Program-made: the position numbers and the translations under genes
The notes under the pieces: model-generated
What the model was told of the DNA's origin: nothing
The model's input: the letters and a program-made list of their open reading frames with translations, nothing else
Database searches by the model: none
Shown here: in pieces, positions 27,171-36,791 of the stretch
Layout of the letters: each line of letters begins with the position of its first letter
How positions within the stretch are numbered: the first letter of the stretch is position 1
From: Eubacteriaceae bacterium CHKCI004
GTDB lineage: Bacteria > Bacillota > Clostridia > Lachnospirales > Lachnospiraceae
Length of the DNA stretch: 64,000 nucleotides
Direction: 5' to 3'
Assembly (NCBI GenBank): GCA_900016875.1
Contig: FCNR01000048.1
Span: 78,399-142,398 of the forward strand

Positions 27171-27208
27171 AGATATAGTTAAGTAAATAAAAGAACACAT
27201 GTCGAAGT

Positions 27209-27261
27209 AAAACAGTTTTTATGAATTAGTCAGGAAGACTAAAACATAGGAGCTGTTTTTT
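27209..27261 (+). terminator. Hairpin repeat H2, after array 3
   Basis: AAAACAGTTTTTATGAATTA pairs imperfectly with the arm ending CATAGGAGCTGTTTT and ends in a T-run. It is related to H1 (12749) and H3 (32621), and probably ends the array transcript. Confidence 0.65.
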
Positions 27262-27270
27262 GGTTGCGAT

Positions 27271-27320
27271 TTTTTAGAAAAAATTTATAGAAAAAAATAA
27301 AAAAAGATATAAGATATAAT
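27271..27320 (+). promoter_or_regulatory. AT-rich element before cas13a
   Basis: ATAGAAAAAAATAAAAAAA then ATAAGATATAAT. The same two blocks stand at 32700-32732 before the DUF3800 gene. TATAAT at 27315-27320 is a good -10 with no standard -35. The 260 bases to cas13a hold only tiny reading frames, for example a 15-codon one at 27344. Confidence 0.45.
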
Positions 27321-27580
27321 AAATGGAACAATACAGAGGAATAATGGTGAAATTATTTGCATTAAAGGAAGGGGGAAAAGGATGGTATTAAATCCGTTTG
27401 TTGTTTAACGACAGATTTTGAACGTAGTAATCCAATGGAAAAGTCGGAAGATACATAAAAGGGAGCATGGGATTGTTTTGATGATGTATTTTTTTGATGT
27501 GATGAGGGATACCGGGTTTTAAGAAGAAAATTTGTGTGTATGTAACCAGGATAAAAAACATAAGGATGAGGTGAAGAAAG

Positions 27581-30500
27581 ATGAAGATATCAAAAGAAAG
27601 TCATAAAAGGACAGCGGTTGCTGTAATGGAAGACAGAGTAGGGGGAGTTGTTTATGTACCTGGCGGTTCTGGAATTGATTTGAGTAACAATCTTAAAAAA
27701 AGAAGTATGGATACAAAAAGTTTGTACAACGTTTTCAATCAGATACAGGCAGGAACAGCTCCTTCGGAATATGAGTGGAAAGATTATTTATCAGAGGCTG
27801 AGAACAAGAAGCGAGAAGCACAGAAAATGATTCAGAAGGCAAATTATGAATTGAGGAGAGAATGTGAAGACTATGCGAAGAAGGCGAATTTAGCAGTAAG
27901 TAGAATTATCTTTAGTAAGAAACCAAAGAAGATATTCTCTGATGATGATATAATATCCCATATGAAGAAACAAAGATTGTCCAAATTTAAAGGCAGGATG
28001 GAGGATTTTGTTCTCATTGCATTAAGGAAAAGCCTGGTTGTTTCAACCTATAATCAGGAAGTGTTTGATTCACGAAAGGCTGCAACAGTTTTTTTGAAAA
28101 ATATAGGGAAAAAGAATATATCAGCAGATGATGAACGGCAGATTAAGCAATTGATGGCACTGATTCGTGAGGACTATGATAAGTGGAATCCGGATAAGGA
28201 TAGTTCAGATAAGAAAGAGTCAAGTGGAACAAAGGTAATCCGTTCCATTGAACATCAGAACATGGTTATACAGCCGGAGAAAAATAAGTTGTCTTTATCT
28301 AAAATATCAAATGTCGGGAAAAAAACAAAGACAAAACAAAAAGAAAAGGCAGGGTTGGATGCCTTTTTAAAGGAATATGCGCAAATCGATGAGAATAGTA
28401 GAATGGAGTATCTGAAAAAGCTGCGTCGATTGTTAGATACATATTTTGCTGCACCATCTTCTTATATCAAAGGAGCGGCGGTCTCATTGCCGGAAAATAT
28501 TAATTTTTCTTCTGAGCTGAATGTGTGGGAGAGACATGAGGCCGCAAAAAAAGTAAATATAAATTTCGTAGAGATTCCGGAATCTTTGTTAAATGCCGAA
28601 CAGAACAACAATAAAATAAACAAAGTTGAGCAAGAACATAGCCTGGAACAATTGAGAACTGACATTAGACGCCGTAATATTACCTGCTATCATTTTGCAA
28701 ATGCATTAGCTGCAGATGAGAGATATCATACGTTATTTTTTGAGAATATGGCTATGAATCAGTTTTGGATTCATCATATGGAAAATGCAGTGGAACGTAT
28801 ACTGAAAAAATGTAATGTAGGAACGCTGTTCAAACTGAGGATCGGATATCTGTCTGAAAAGGTGTGGAAGGATATGCTGAATCTTTTAAGTATCAAATAT
28901 ATCGCGCTGGGAAAAGCAGTGTATCATTTTGCCCTGGATGATATATGGAAGGCTGATATATGGAAGGATGCCTCTGATAAAAATTCAGGGAAGATAAATG
29001 ACCTTACGCTTAAGGGGATTTCTTCTTTTGACTATGAAATGGTAAAAGCGCAGGAAGATTTGCAAAGAGAGATGGCAGTTGGTGTGGCCTTTTCCACAAA
29101 TAATCTCGCCAGAGTGACCTGTAAGATGGATGATCTGTCGGATGCAGAATCAGACTTTCTGCTGTGGAATAAAGAGGCAATACGTCGGCACGTAAAATAT
29201 ACTGAAAAGGGAGAAATATTATCCGCGATTCTACAATTCTTTGGTGGAAGGTCATTGTGGGATGAGAGTCTGTTTGAAAAGGCATATTCAGATTCGAATT
29301 ATGAACTAAAATTTTTGGATGATCTGAAGCGTGCAATATACGCGGCACGAAATGAAACTTTTCATTTTAAAACAGCGGCTATCGATGGCGGTAGCTGGAA
29401 TACGAGGTTGTTTGGAAGTTTGTTTGAAAAAGAGGCAGGGCTCTGTCTGAATGTTGAAAAGAACAAGTTTTATTCAAACAATCTGGTCCTGTTTTACAAG
29501 CAGGAAGATTTAAGGGTGTTTTTAGATAAATTATACGGAAAAGAATGTTCCAGGGCTGCACAAATTCCTTCCTATAACACAATTTTGCCCAGAAAGTCAT
29601 TTTCTGATTTCATGAAACAATTATTGGGATTGAAGGAACCGGTCTATGGCTCGGCAATACTGGATCAGTGGTACAGCGCATGCTATTATCTGTTCAAAGA
29701 AGTTTACTATAACCTTTTCTTGCAGGATTCTAGTGCAAAAGCGCTTTTTGAAAAAGCAGTCAAAGCATTAAAAGGAGCAGATAAAAAACAGGAAAAAGCG
29801 GTAGAAAGTTTCAGGAAAAGGTATTGGGAAATATCTAAAAATGCATCCTTAGCCGAGATATGCCAATCCTATATTACAGAATATAATCAGCAAAACAATA
29901 AAGAAAGAAAAGTGCGAAGCGCAAATGACGGTATGTTTAATGAACCTATTTATCAGCATTACAAGATGCTGTTGAAGGAAGCATTAAAGATGGCGTTTGC
30001 TTCGTATATAAAAAATGACAAAGAATTAAAGTTTGTATACAAACCAACTGAGAAGTTGTTTGAAGTAAGTCAGGATAACTTTCTTCCGAATTGGAATTCA
30101 GAGAAATATAATACCCTGATATCAGAGGTCAAAAATAGTCCAGATTTGCAAAAGTGGTATATTGTTGGAAAATTTATGAATGCAAGGATGCTGAATCTGC
30201 TGCTAGGGTCTATGCGTTCCTATTTGCAGTATGTGAGCGATATACAAAAAAGAGCAGCCGGTTTAGGAGAAAACCAACTGCATCTTTCGGCTGAAAATGT
30301 GGGGCAGGTCAAAAAATGGATTCAGGTACTGGAAGTTTGCCTTTTGCTGTCGGTTCGAATATCTGATAAATTTACGGATTATTTTAAAGATGAAGAGGAG
30401 TATGCATCGTATCTGAAAGAGTATGTGGACTTTGAGGATAGTGCTATGCCTTCGGACTATAGCGCTCTGCTGGCATTTAGTAATGAGGGAAAAATTGATT

Positions 30501-31702
30501 TGTATGTAGACGCATCCAATCCTAAAGTAAACAGAAACATTATTCAGGCAAAATTATATGCACCGGATATGGTGCTGAAAAAAGTGGTTAAGAAAATAAG
30601 TCAGGATGAGTGCAAAGAATTTAACGAGAAAAAAGAACAAATTATGCAATTTAAAAATAAGGGAGATGAGGTTTCCTGGGAGGAACAGCAAAAAATTCTG
30701 GAGTATCAGAAACTGAAAAACAGAGTGGAACTACGTGATTTATCGGAATATGGAGAACTGATCAACGAGCTTTTAGGACAGCTGATTAACTGGTCTTATC
30801 TACGGGAGCGGGATCTTCTGTATTTTCAGCTTGGATTCCATTATAGCTGTCTGATGAATGAATCGAAAAAACCAGATGCATATAAAACAATCCGTAGAGG
30901 TACAGTTTCTATCGAGAATGCTGTTTTGTATCAGATTATAGCTATGTATATAAATGGATTTCCAGTATATGCACCTGAAAAAGGGGAACTAAAACCACAG
31001 TGTAAAACAGGCAGTGCGGGTCAAAAGATTAGGGCATTTTGTCAATGGGCGAGTATGGTAGAAAAGAAAAAATATGAACTTTATAATGCCGGGCTGGAAT
31101 TATTCGAAGTAGTCAAAGAGCATGACAATATTATTGATCTGAGAAATAAGATTGATCATTTTAAGTACTATCAGGGAAATGACAGTATTTTAGCATTATA
31201 TGGCGAGATCTTTGACCGTTTCTTTACTTATGATATGAAATATCGAAATAACGTGCTGAATCACCTGCAAAATATTTTACTCAGGCATAATGTAATTATC
31301 AAACCGATTATCAGCAAAGATAAAAAAGAGGTAGGAAGAGGGAAAATGAAAGATAGGGCGGCATTCCTATTGGAAGAGGTAAGTTCTGATCGATTTACAT
31401 ATAAGGTTAAAGAAGGAGAACGAAAAATTGACGCAAAAAATCGGCTTTATCTGGAGACAGTGAGAGATATTTTGTATTTCCCGAATAGAGCTGTAAACGA
31501 TAAAGGCGAAGATGTAATTATTTGTTCTAAAAAAGCCCAGGATTTGAATGAAAAAAAAGCGGACAGAGATAAAAACCATGATAAGAGCAAAGACACTAAC
31601 CAGAAAAAAGAGGGCAAAAACCAAGAGGAAAAGTCAGAGAATAAAGAGCCGTATTCTGATCGTATGACCTGGAAGCCATTTGCCGGAATCAAGCTGGAAT
31701 AA
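27581..31702 (+). CDS. cas13a: Cas13a, RNA-guided RNase of type VI-A CRISPR
   Basis: The single effector of type VI-A: it processes pre-crRNA, binds target RNA and then cuts RNA non-specifically through two HEPN domains. The 1373 residues fit Cas13a, longer than Cas13d. The catalytic R-X4-H motifs are RNETFH (590-595) and RNKIDH (1188-1193), both intact. The N-terminal MKISKESHKRTAVAV and the segment SYLRERDLLYFQLGFHY are, from memory, very like other Lachnospiraceae Cas13a proteins. The last 50 residues are a Lys/Glu-rich tail. GATGAGGTGAAGAAAG precedes the ATG. It stands 126 bases before a sigma-like gene. No gene for a Csx27/28-type accessory, which belong to VI-B, is seen. Confidence 0.97.
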   Translation: MKISKESHKRTAVAVMEDRVGGVVYVPGGSGIDLSNNLKKRSMDTKSLYNVFNQIQAGTAPSEYEWKDYLSEAENKKREAQKMIQKANYELRRECEDYAKKANLAVSRIIFSKKPKKIFSDDDIISHMKKQRLSKFKGRMEDFVLIALRKSLVVSTYNQEVFDSRKAATVFLKNIGKKNISADDERQIKQLMALIREDYDKWNPDKDSSDKKESSGTKVIRSIEHQNMVIQPEKNKLSLSKISNVGKKTKTKQKEKAGLDAFLKEYAQIDENSRMEYLKKLRRLLDTYFAAPSSYIKGAAVSLPENINFSSELNVWERHEAAKKVNINFVEIPESLLNAEQNNNKINKVEQEHSLEQLRTDIRRRNITCYHFANALAADERYHTLFFENMAMNQFWIHHMENAVERILKKCNVGTLFKLRIGYLSEKVWKDMLNLLSIKYIALGKAVYHFALDDIWKADIWKDASDKNSGKINDLTLKGISSFDYEMVKAQEDLQREMAVGVAFSTNNLARVTCKMDDLSDAESDFLLWNKEAIRRHVKYTEKGEILSAILQFFGGRSLWDESLFEKAYSDSNYELKFLDDLKRAIYAARNETFHFKTAAIDGGSWNTRLFGSLFEKEAGLCLNVEKNKFYSNNLVLFYKQEDLRVFLDKLYGKECSRAAQIPSYNTILPRKSFSDFMKQLLGLKEPVYGSAILDQWYSACYYLFKEVYYNLFLQDSSAKALFEKAVKALKGADKKQEKAVESFRKRYWEISKNASLAEICQSYITEYNQQNNKERKVRSANDGMFNEPIYQHYKMLLKEALKMAFASYIKNDKELKFVYKPTEKLFEVSQDNFLPNWNSEKYNTLISEVKNSPDLQKWYIVGKFMNARMLNLLLGSMRSYLQYVSDIQKRAAGLGENQLHLSAENVGQVKKWIQVLEVCLLLSVRISDKFTDYFKDEEEYASYLKEYVDFEDSAMPSDYSALLAFSNEGKIDLYVDASNPKVNRNIIQAKLYAPDMVLKKVVKKISQDECKEFNEKKEQIMQFKNKGDEVSWEEQQKILEYQKLKNRVELRDLSEYGELINELLGQLINWSYLRERDLLYFQLGFHYSCLMNESKKPDAYKTIRRGTVSIENAVLYQIIAMYINGFPVYAPEKGELKPQCKTGSAGQKIRAFCQWASMVEKKKYELYNAGLELFEVVKEHDNIIDLRNKIDHFKYYQGNDSILALYGEIFDRFFTYDMKYRNNVLNHLQNILLRHNVIIKPIISKDKKEVGRGKMKDRAAFLLEEVSSDRFTYKVKEGERKIDAKNRLYLETVRDILYFPNRAVNDKGEDVIICSKKAQDLNEKKADRDKNHDKSKDTNQKKEGKNQEEKSENKEPYSDRMTWKPFAGIKLE

Positions 31703-31827
31703 AAAATGTTTGTGATGATAACTATGACGTGGCTCAGAAACGAACGACGAAGACGATGAAAATCTGAGGCGTTTTTATAATTTCGGATGATGTGAAAGAG
31801 CTGGCAAAATAGAGACATGGGAGAAAG

Positions 31828-32556
31828 ATGATGATGGATATTTATAAAAACTGGGATGTGTTTATTTCTAATATTGATGTTGCTCCAGAACAGTTGGATG
31901 GTGAGAAATTAATTGTTATGGTTTCAAAACTTTCACGTACAAGAGAAGAACGTGAATTGTTAGGAAAAGAAGCCGCAGCTGGAATTAAAACTTCTCTGAA
32001 AAAATTTTTAGAGTCGTATGTTCCGATGATTGTGGGGAGTTTGAAAAAATATACACCCAAAATTGGATATAACCGGGATGTACTTATGAATTGTATAGAG
32101 GAACTTCAAAAAAAGGTTGTTAATTCTTTATATATTGATAATTTTGAATATAATATAAGCCATTATATTAGTTGGATGGTGAGAAATGAAGTCATCCGTT
32201 ATATTGCATATATGGAAAATATCCCTGATGAAAATTCAATCTATAAAATGAAAGAAGAATCCAGATGCAAAACTATACAGGAAATAATAGATAAAACCAA
32301 CGCCTTCATTCATGATAGGTATCAGGTTGAAATAATTGAAGAAATTCTTCTGTCATGCAAAAATGAAAGAGAAATACAGATGATCAGTTTTCGATTAGGT
32401 TTGGAGGACGGGGTTCCTAAAACATGTCAGGAAACGGCTGATGAATTTGGTATTAGCAGGGAGAGGGTAGGACAGATAGAGAGGAGGACTGTTGGAAAAA
32501 TTATAGCGAGGATTAGGAGAAGCAAGTCGCGGAAAAAATATTTGAACGATAAATGA
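31828..32556 (+). CDS. Sigma-70-like protein next to cas13a
   Basis: 242 residues. The C-terminus (about 190-230) is a clear sigma region 4 helix-turn-helix: CQETADEFGISRERVGQIE followed by RRTVGKIIARIRR. The middle (about 95-135, FEYNISHYISWMVRNEVIRY) looks like a reduced region 2. Region 1.1 and a full region 3 are absent. Three ATGs in a row begin at 31828 after GGGAGAAAG. It lies directly behind cas13a in the same direction and before a lone decayed CRISPR repeat, so it belongs to the same module. It may direct RNA polymerase to promoters of the locus, or be a phage-type regulator carried along. Confidence 0.7.
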   Translation: MMMDIYKNWDVFISNIDVAPEQLDGEKLIVMVSKLSRTREERELLGKEAAAGIKTSLKKFLESYVPMIVGSLKKYTPKIGYNRDVLMNCIEELQKKVVNSLYIDNFEYNISHYISWMVRNEVIRYIAYMENIPDENSIYKMKEESRCKTIQEIIDKTNAFIHDRYQVEIIEEILLSCKNEREIQMISFRLGLEDGVPKTCQETADEFGISRERVGQIERRTVGKIIARIRRSKSRKKYLNDK

Positions 32557-32576
32557 AGACAATATAAGATATTGTT

Positions 32577-32603
32577 GTAGGCAGCCAGATATACAGGGTC
32601 AAA
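32577..32603 (+). CRISPR. Lone decayed CRISPR repeat
   Basis: GTAGGCAGCCAGATATACAG followed by GGTC is a mutated repeat. The bases before it (GAAGACAATATAAGATATTG) match the leader end of arrays 2 and 3. No second repeat follows. It is the relic of a fourth array and is followed by hairpin H3, just as array 3 is followed by H2. Confidence 0.7.
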
Positions 32604-32620
32604 ATAGTGAAAACATAAAT

Positions 32621-32677
32621 AAGCCAGTTTTTATGAATTTAGATGAAAGGTTCTAAAATATAAAAACTGGCTTTTTT
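32621..32677 (+). terminator. Hairpin repeat H3
   Basis: AAGCCAGTTTTTATGAATTT pairs with the arm ending ATATAAAAACTGGCTT and ends in TTTTTT. It is the best-paired member of the H1-H3 family. Confidence 0.75.
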
Positions 32678-32682
32678 GTGCA

Positions 32683-32732
32683 TTTTTTATAAAAAAGATA
32701 GAAAAAAATAAAAAAATGGTATAAGATATAAT
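32683..32732 (+). promoter_or_regulatory. AT-rich element before the DUF3800 gene
   Basis: GATAGAAAAAAATAAAAAAA then ATAAGATATAAT, almost the same as the block before cas13a at 27287-27320, and also directly behind a hairpin repeat. It may be the promoter of the DUF3800-TIR operon. Confidence 0.45.
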
Positions 32733-32839
32733 TAATAGTTGAAGAAGAATGTTCCGTTTACCTTTCAAAATATACTGGCAAGGCTGCGAAAGATTCTGGA
32801 ATATAAGAAGTAAAAAACAACCGGACAGGGGGAAAACAG

Positions 32840-35110
32840 ATGATAACAATCGCTTTGGATGAGCAGGGAGATTTTGAAGGACTGTATGATAAAGATTTGA
32901 CTGGTGCGCCGATTTTTATTGGGGGAGTATTGTTTGATGACTTTGACGAAGAAGGAGAATTTGAGCGTGAGAAGCGAAGAATCCACCATTATCTTAGAGG
33001 TGTTTCGGAAACGGTTGGAGCATCTTATCCGGTTGATCTTCATATGAATCAGCGGGGAAACAATGCAAACAGAGTAAGAAAAGTAAAGAGCAAAATTGCG
33101 GAGACGCTTTCTGAGTTTATGAGGCAGGGCGTCTGTAAAAGCATAGAAGGAAATTATAAGGAGAAGCTGGAGAAACTTCCAAAAAGAAAAGGGAAATATT
33201 ATATTTTCGCCAATATGGTATGTGATGACGGCAGTCAGAAAGTTCGTTCCGGAGAAAGTACTTTGGCACGAGAGGATTATGCCAGTAATCTTTACGTACA
33301 TATGGCTGAGGATGTGGTGGAACGGCTGATTTTTCATAATCCGTTTATTGACAGAATTGACCATGTCCATCTGGAGCTCGCCACAAGAAGAGTGGTATTG
33401 GAGGGAGAAGACTGTGATGTGCTGGCAGAGCAGTACATAAAGCTGGGGTATCAGGAAGACAGGAATCCGGAACATATGGTTCCGGGAAAACGCATTTTCT
33501 GTCTGACCAATAAAGATAATTATCGGACTGCCATTCAAAGGGAAATGCTGGATACGGAAAAGAGGAGTATTCAATTTGACTCCATCGGAGTGAAATCTAT
33601 CTATTATGGAAATGAATCTTCCAATAATCGTATGGAATTCCTCTACCTGGCGGATATCATCTGTTCAAATCTTGGATTTGCCTTACCTGCATTGGAATCC
33701 GGTGAGATGCCATGGGAGTTTAAGAGAAGAGCGGATAATTATACCGGACATGAAGAGAATCTTATTTTTGTTCATGACACGGTGGACGTTGGTTTTCGTA
33801 AAGCGTGGTCAAGATTAGAAGAAAGAGATTATTACCACGCACTGCAGATAGCTTATGATGTCAGTCATATGAAGAATGTTTATGCATCGTTTTATCAGAA
33901 TGTATGGTTCCGGATTTTAGAAAAGAAGTTGAAAAAAGAAAAATCACTGACTGATTTTAAGATAGCCTTGGAAAGGTTGTTTGCGTATACACGACAAAAT
34001 AATATGAATCAGGATAAATTGCTGTACATTTTTTCTGTGCTGGAAGAACTGCAGGGACAGATGATTTACAGAAGCGGCGAAGAAAAGGCGGTTTTGTACA
34101 AACTGTATGATACAGGGGTTTCTGCCTATTGTCATATAGGCAGGGCGGAAAAGGCGAAAGAATATTTTAAAATGTGCAAGCAATATGCCAGGTATATCGA
34201 TTTTGAGACGTATATAAGAACAAGAAGTAAACTTGCGGTCTGTCTGTCGGACGAATTTCGCTATGAGGAATCCTGTGAGTTGTCGAAAGAGAATAAATAT
34301 TTTTATGAAGAGTTAATTCCTCTTCGGCACCTGATTCTGAATGATGATGACGAAAAAACCGTAAATTATGGCATTACCTGCAGTCAGTTGGGACAGGCGT
34401 ATGCTTTTCTGAGGAAGAAAGAAGCAGAAAACGCTTTTCAGAAAGCGTTGGAAAATATGGGGGAAATTAATTCGCCGAATTATCTGATTACCGCTTCCTA
34501 TCTTCTGCACTTTTATCTTGATATGAAAATGCAGGAACCTTTTGAAAAGATAGCGGCCCAATATTTTGCAGAGAAAAAGGGACTTCGGGAGCAGTTTTCT
34601 TATATCCTTTCGGAAGGAAATAAAGGAATACAGGGTAGATTCAGCATGAAGTTTGCTCTGTACGTGTTTGTCCGCGGGATATATACATTTTATATGGAAA
34701 AACTCAGTGAAAAAATGCTCCAAAGGTTGTTGAATGTAGAAAGAGAGGCAGAGAAAACAGGAAAAGAAGCGGCCAGGCAATTGTCAGGGCATCCATGGGA
34801 GATTATATACAAATATCTGGCGTTGATCGCTTACGATAAGGGATATAAAGAACAGGCGCAGCGATGTATGGAAAAGGCGGAAACAGCTGTTCGGAACCAG
34901 GGAATGATTATTGATATGATTTGCTGGTTCGAAAAAATGGAGTTTGCTATGCACAAGGGGAAAATACAGGAGGCAGAAGATATTTTTCATCATGTGCCGA
35001 AGTCATTAAAGCCGGAGAATCCGTTGTGGAGTCTGGTTCACGGAGAAAAAAATTTCAGGGAAACTTATGAAATCCTGGATAGAAAAATATTTACTTTCAT
35101 GTATCGATGA
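32840..35110 (+). CDS. DUF3800-like (RNase H fold) protein with C-terminal TPR region
   Basis: 756 residues. The opening ITIALDEQGDFEG is like the DESGD strand of DUF3800, a family with an RNase H-type fold often found in phage-defence loci. A second family-like motif is EFLYLADIICSNLG (near residue 270), similar to LQLADLIA. Residues about 330-720 are helical repeats of TPR type (GRAEKAKEYFKMCKQYARYI, CSQLGQAYAFLRKKEAENAF). AGGGGGAAAACAG precedes the ATG. It is followed 85 bases later by a TIR gene. The likely role is recognition or nuclease activity in a defence module; there is no direct evidence for substrate or partner. Confidence 0.6.
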   Translation: MITIALDEQGDFEGLYDKDLTGAPIFIGGVLFDDFDEEGEFEREKRRIHHYLRGVSETVGASYPVDLHMNQRGNNANRVRKVKSKIAETLSEFMRQGVCKSIEGNYKEKLEKLPKRKGKYYIFANMVCDDGSQKVRSGESTLAREDYASNLYVHMAEDVVERLIFHNPFIDRIDHVHLELATRRVVLEGEDCDVLAEQYIKLGYQEDRNPEHMVPGKRIFCLTNKDNYRTAIQREMLDTEKRSIQFDSIGVKSIYYGNESSNNRMEFLYLADIICSNLGFALPALESGEMPWEFKRRADNYTGHEENLIFVHDTVDVGFRKAWSRLEERDYYHALQIAYDVSHMKNVYASFYQNVWFRILEKKLKKEKSLTDFKIALERLFAYTRQNNMNQDKLLYIFSVLEELQGQMIYRSGEEKAVLYKLYDTGVSAYCHIGRAEKAKEYFKMCKQYARYIDFETYIRTRSKLAVCLSDEFRYEESCELSKENKYFYEELIPLRHLILNDDDEKTVNYGITCSQLGQAYAFLRKKEAENAFQKALENMGEINSPNYLITASYLLHFYLDMKMQEPFEKIAAQYFAEKKGLREQFSYILSEGNKGIQGRFSMKFALYVFVRGIYTFYMEKLSEKMLQRLLNVEREAEKTGKEAARQLSGHPWEIIYKYLALIAYDKGYKEQAQRCMEKAETAVRNQGMIIDMICWFEKMEFAMHKGKIQEAEDIFHHVPKSLKPENPLWSLVHGEKNFRETYEILDRKIFTFMYR

Positions 35111-35195
35111 ACAAGAAGATTTTCAGATATATATTTACGGCTGTAAGGGCAAAACAGCTGACATCTGATTAGGCAAAAAGGGAGGAAATATTCAT

Positions 35196-36791
35196 ATGAA
35201 AAACTATCAGAATACTAATATTGTTCCGTTTTATTACAATGAAAGTTATTTTTCAGAGTTGAAGACAGAGGATAACCATCCGGATGCGGAGCCTCTTTTT
35301 CAAAATCAATTTGTAAAAAAAGCGTTTCGTTCCGATTCATTTAATAATTTTGGGAAAAAGCTGTTGACTGAAGACGAACAAAATAGGAAGCAGATACTTC
35401 AGCATTTTAGTCTGACGGATGACGGAAGGAAAACATGCGGTCTTCATAAAAATAAAAATTATAGATATCAGCTTAGACGACGTGGATATAAATTTCAGTT
35501 TGGGGAGATAGAAGCATGGTTTTTCAGTTCGGGAATCGGATTTCTGGCATTTCAGGTAAAAGGAGAATTTCCGGACTGGAGCGAAGCCCTTGATTTTAAC
35601 GCCATGTGGCGTCCGTCCTCCGGCACTGTTTTTCAATGGGAAAACAGAAGAATGGAAGAAGGCAATCTTGTGTCGGAAATCATTTCCCTGTCGGTAAGAG
35701 AATTATATGACAGGTGTTTGAATCTTTTAGACGATGCCGGTGTGAGAAGGGAAGAAAGCAAGAATTACAATTTACTAATGGTTCTGACGGACGAAACTCC
35801 GGAAATAGATGAACAGAAACTTATGAATAAACTGTGCCTGAGGCAGGCGTTGGAGCGTGGCGATTCCGGAGCGGAAAATGAAGTGCAGTATTTTAACAGA
35901 ACAGAATATATCCGTTGGGCAACTTCCAAAAGCAGCCTGGCTGTATTAGGTGATTATCAGACGGCGGAGAAGCTGGGAAGGAGAAATAGGGTTTTTTTAC
36001 AGGAAAATTTTCCGTTTTCTGTTTTCCATAATTATTTGGCTTTGTATTTATATTACATACAAAGAAATATGGAGTGTGAGAGGCTGGAATTAATTGCTTT
36101 GTCATTAGAGCAGGATGAGAGAAACCATTCTTTCGATATATCGCAGGGAAATTATCTGGATTTTCTGTATCTGAATGATGAATTGAGACCAATGACAGAA
36201 GAAGGTTACAGTCACATAGACAGACTGTTTCGTGAGACATTGTGCAGACAGGTCTGGAATTTGCAGGAACGACTGGGAAAATTAAAGAATGAAGTAGCTC
36301 CTCAGATTATACAAAATAAAAAATATGATGTATTTATAAGTTACCGTCACGATTCCGGACAGTATCTGGCGCTGTTACTATATCGTTGTCTGTCGGAAAA
36401 AGGACTGTCGGTTTTCTGGGATTATGAATCTCTTCGGGCCGGTCATTATGAAGAACAGATTTATGAAGTGCTTGATCAGTGTAAAAATGTTATCATGATC
36501 GTATCTCCGGGGTGCATTGACAGATTAAAAGAAGATGGAGACTGGGTGAGAAAAGAAATTGCTTATGTCTTCAAAAATAATAATAAGAAGATAGATCGGC
36601 AAAAAACGAACGTCATCATGGCGGCTATGGAGGGGGAAGAGTTCCCTCAGGAAAAGGATGCAGATAAACTGCCGGAAGATGTGAGAGAATTGGTAAAATT
36701 TAATGGTATCCCATGTCCTGTAGCTTATTTTGACGGTGCGATTAAAAGATTGTTTGATAATATCAAGCTGGTTAAGAATCAATTGCCATGA
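35196..36791 (+). CDS. TIR-domain protein with a C-terminal TIR
   Basis: 531 residues. The first 370 are soluble and unrecognised, with segments such as GIGFLAFQVKGEFPDWSEAL and helical pairs up to DRLFRETLCRQVWNLQ. The TIR domain (about 375-525) has KYDVFISYRHDSGQYLALLL, then FWDYESLRAGHYEEQIYEV, where the Glu of YES is at the catalytic position of NADase TIRs, and VIMIVSPGCIDRL. Start has GGGAGGAAATATTCAT. It forms an operon with the DUF3800-TPR gene and overlaps a frame-broken third gene by four bases (ATGA). The organisation suggests sensor plus TIR effector. Confidence 0.82.
   Translation: MKNYQNTNIVPFYYNESYFSELKTEDNHPDAEPLFQNQFVKKAFRSDSFNNFGKKLLTEDEQNRKQILQHFSLTDDGRKTCGLHKNKNYRYQLRRRGYKFQFGEIEAWFFSSGIGFLAFQVKGEFPDWSEALDFNAMWRPSSGTVFQWENRRMEEGNLVSEIISLSVRELYDRCLNLLDDAGVRREESKNYNLLMVLTDETPEIDEQKLMNKLCLRQALERGDSGAENEVQYFNRTEYIRWATSKSSLAVLGDYQTAEKLGRRNRVFLQENFPFSVFHNYLALYLYYIQRNMECERLELIALSLEQDERNHSFDISQGNYLDFLYLNDELRPMTEEGYSHIDRLFRETLCRQVWNLQERLGKLKNEVAPQIIQNKKYDVFISYRHDSGQYLALLLYRCLSEKGLSVFWDYESLRAGHYEEQIYEVLDQCKNVIMIVSPGCIDRLKEDGDWVRKEIAYVFKNNNKKIDRQKTNVIMAAMEGEEFPQEKDADKLPEDVRELVKFNGIPCPVAYFDGAIKRLFDNIKLVKNQLP

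Noticed and set aside
27344..27391. A 15-codon leader peptide before cas13a
   Set aside because: Only a weak ribosome site and no attenuator structure; chance occurrence is likely.
27581..31702. Cas13b or Cas13d
   Set aside because: HEPN motifs at 590 and 1188 of 1373 residues, the repeat tail and the sequence opening fit Cas13a; Cas13d is much shorter and Cas13b has its HEPN domains at the ends.
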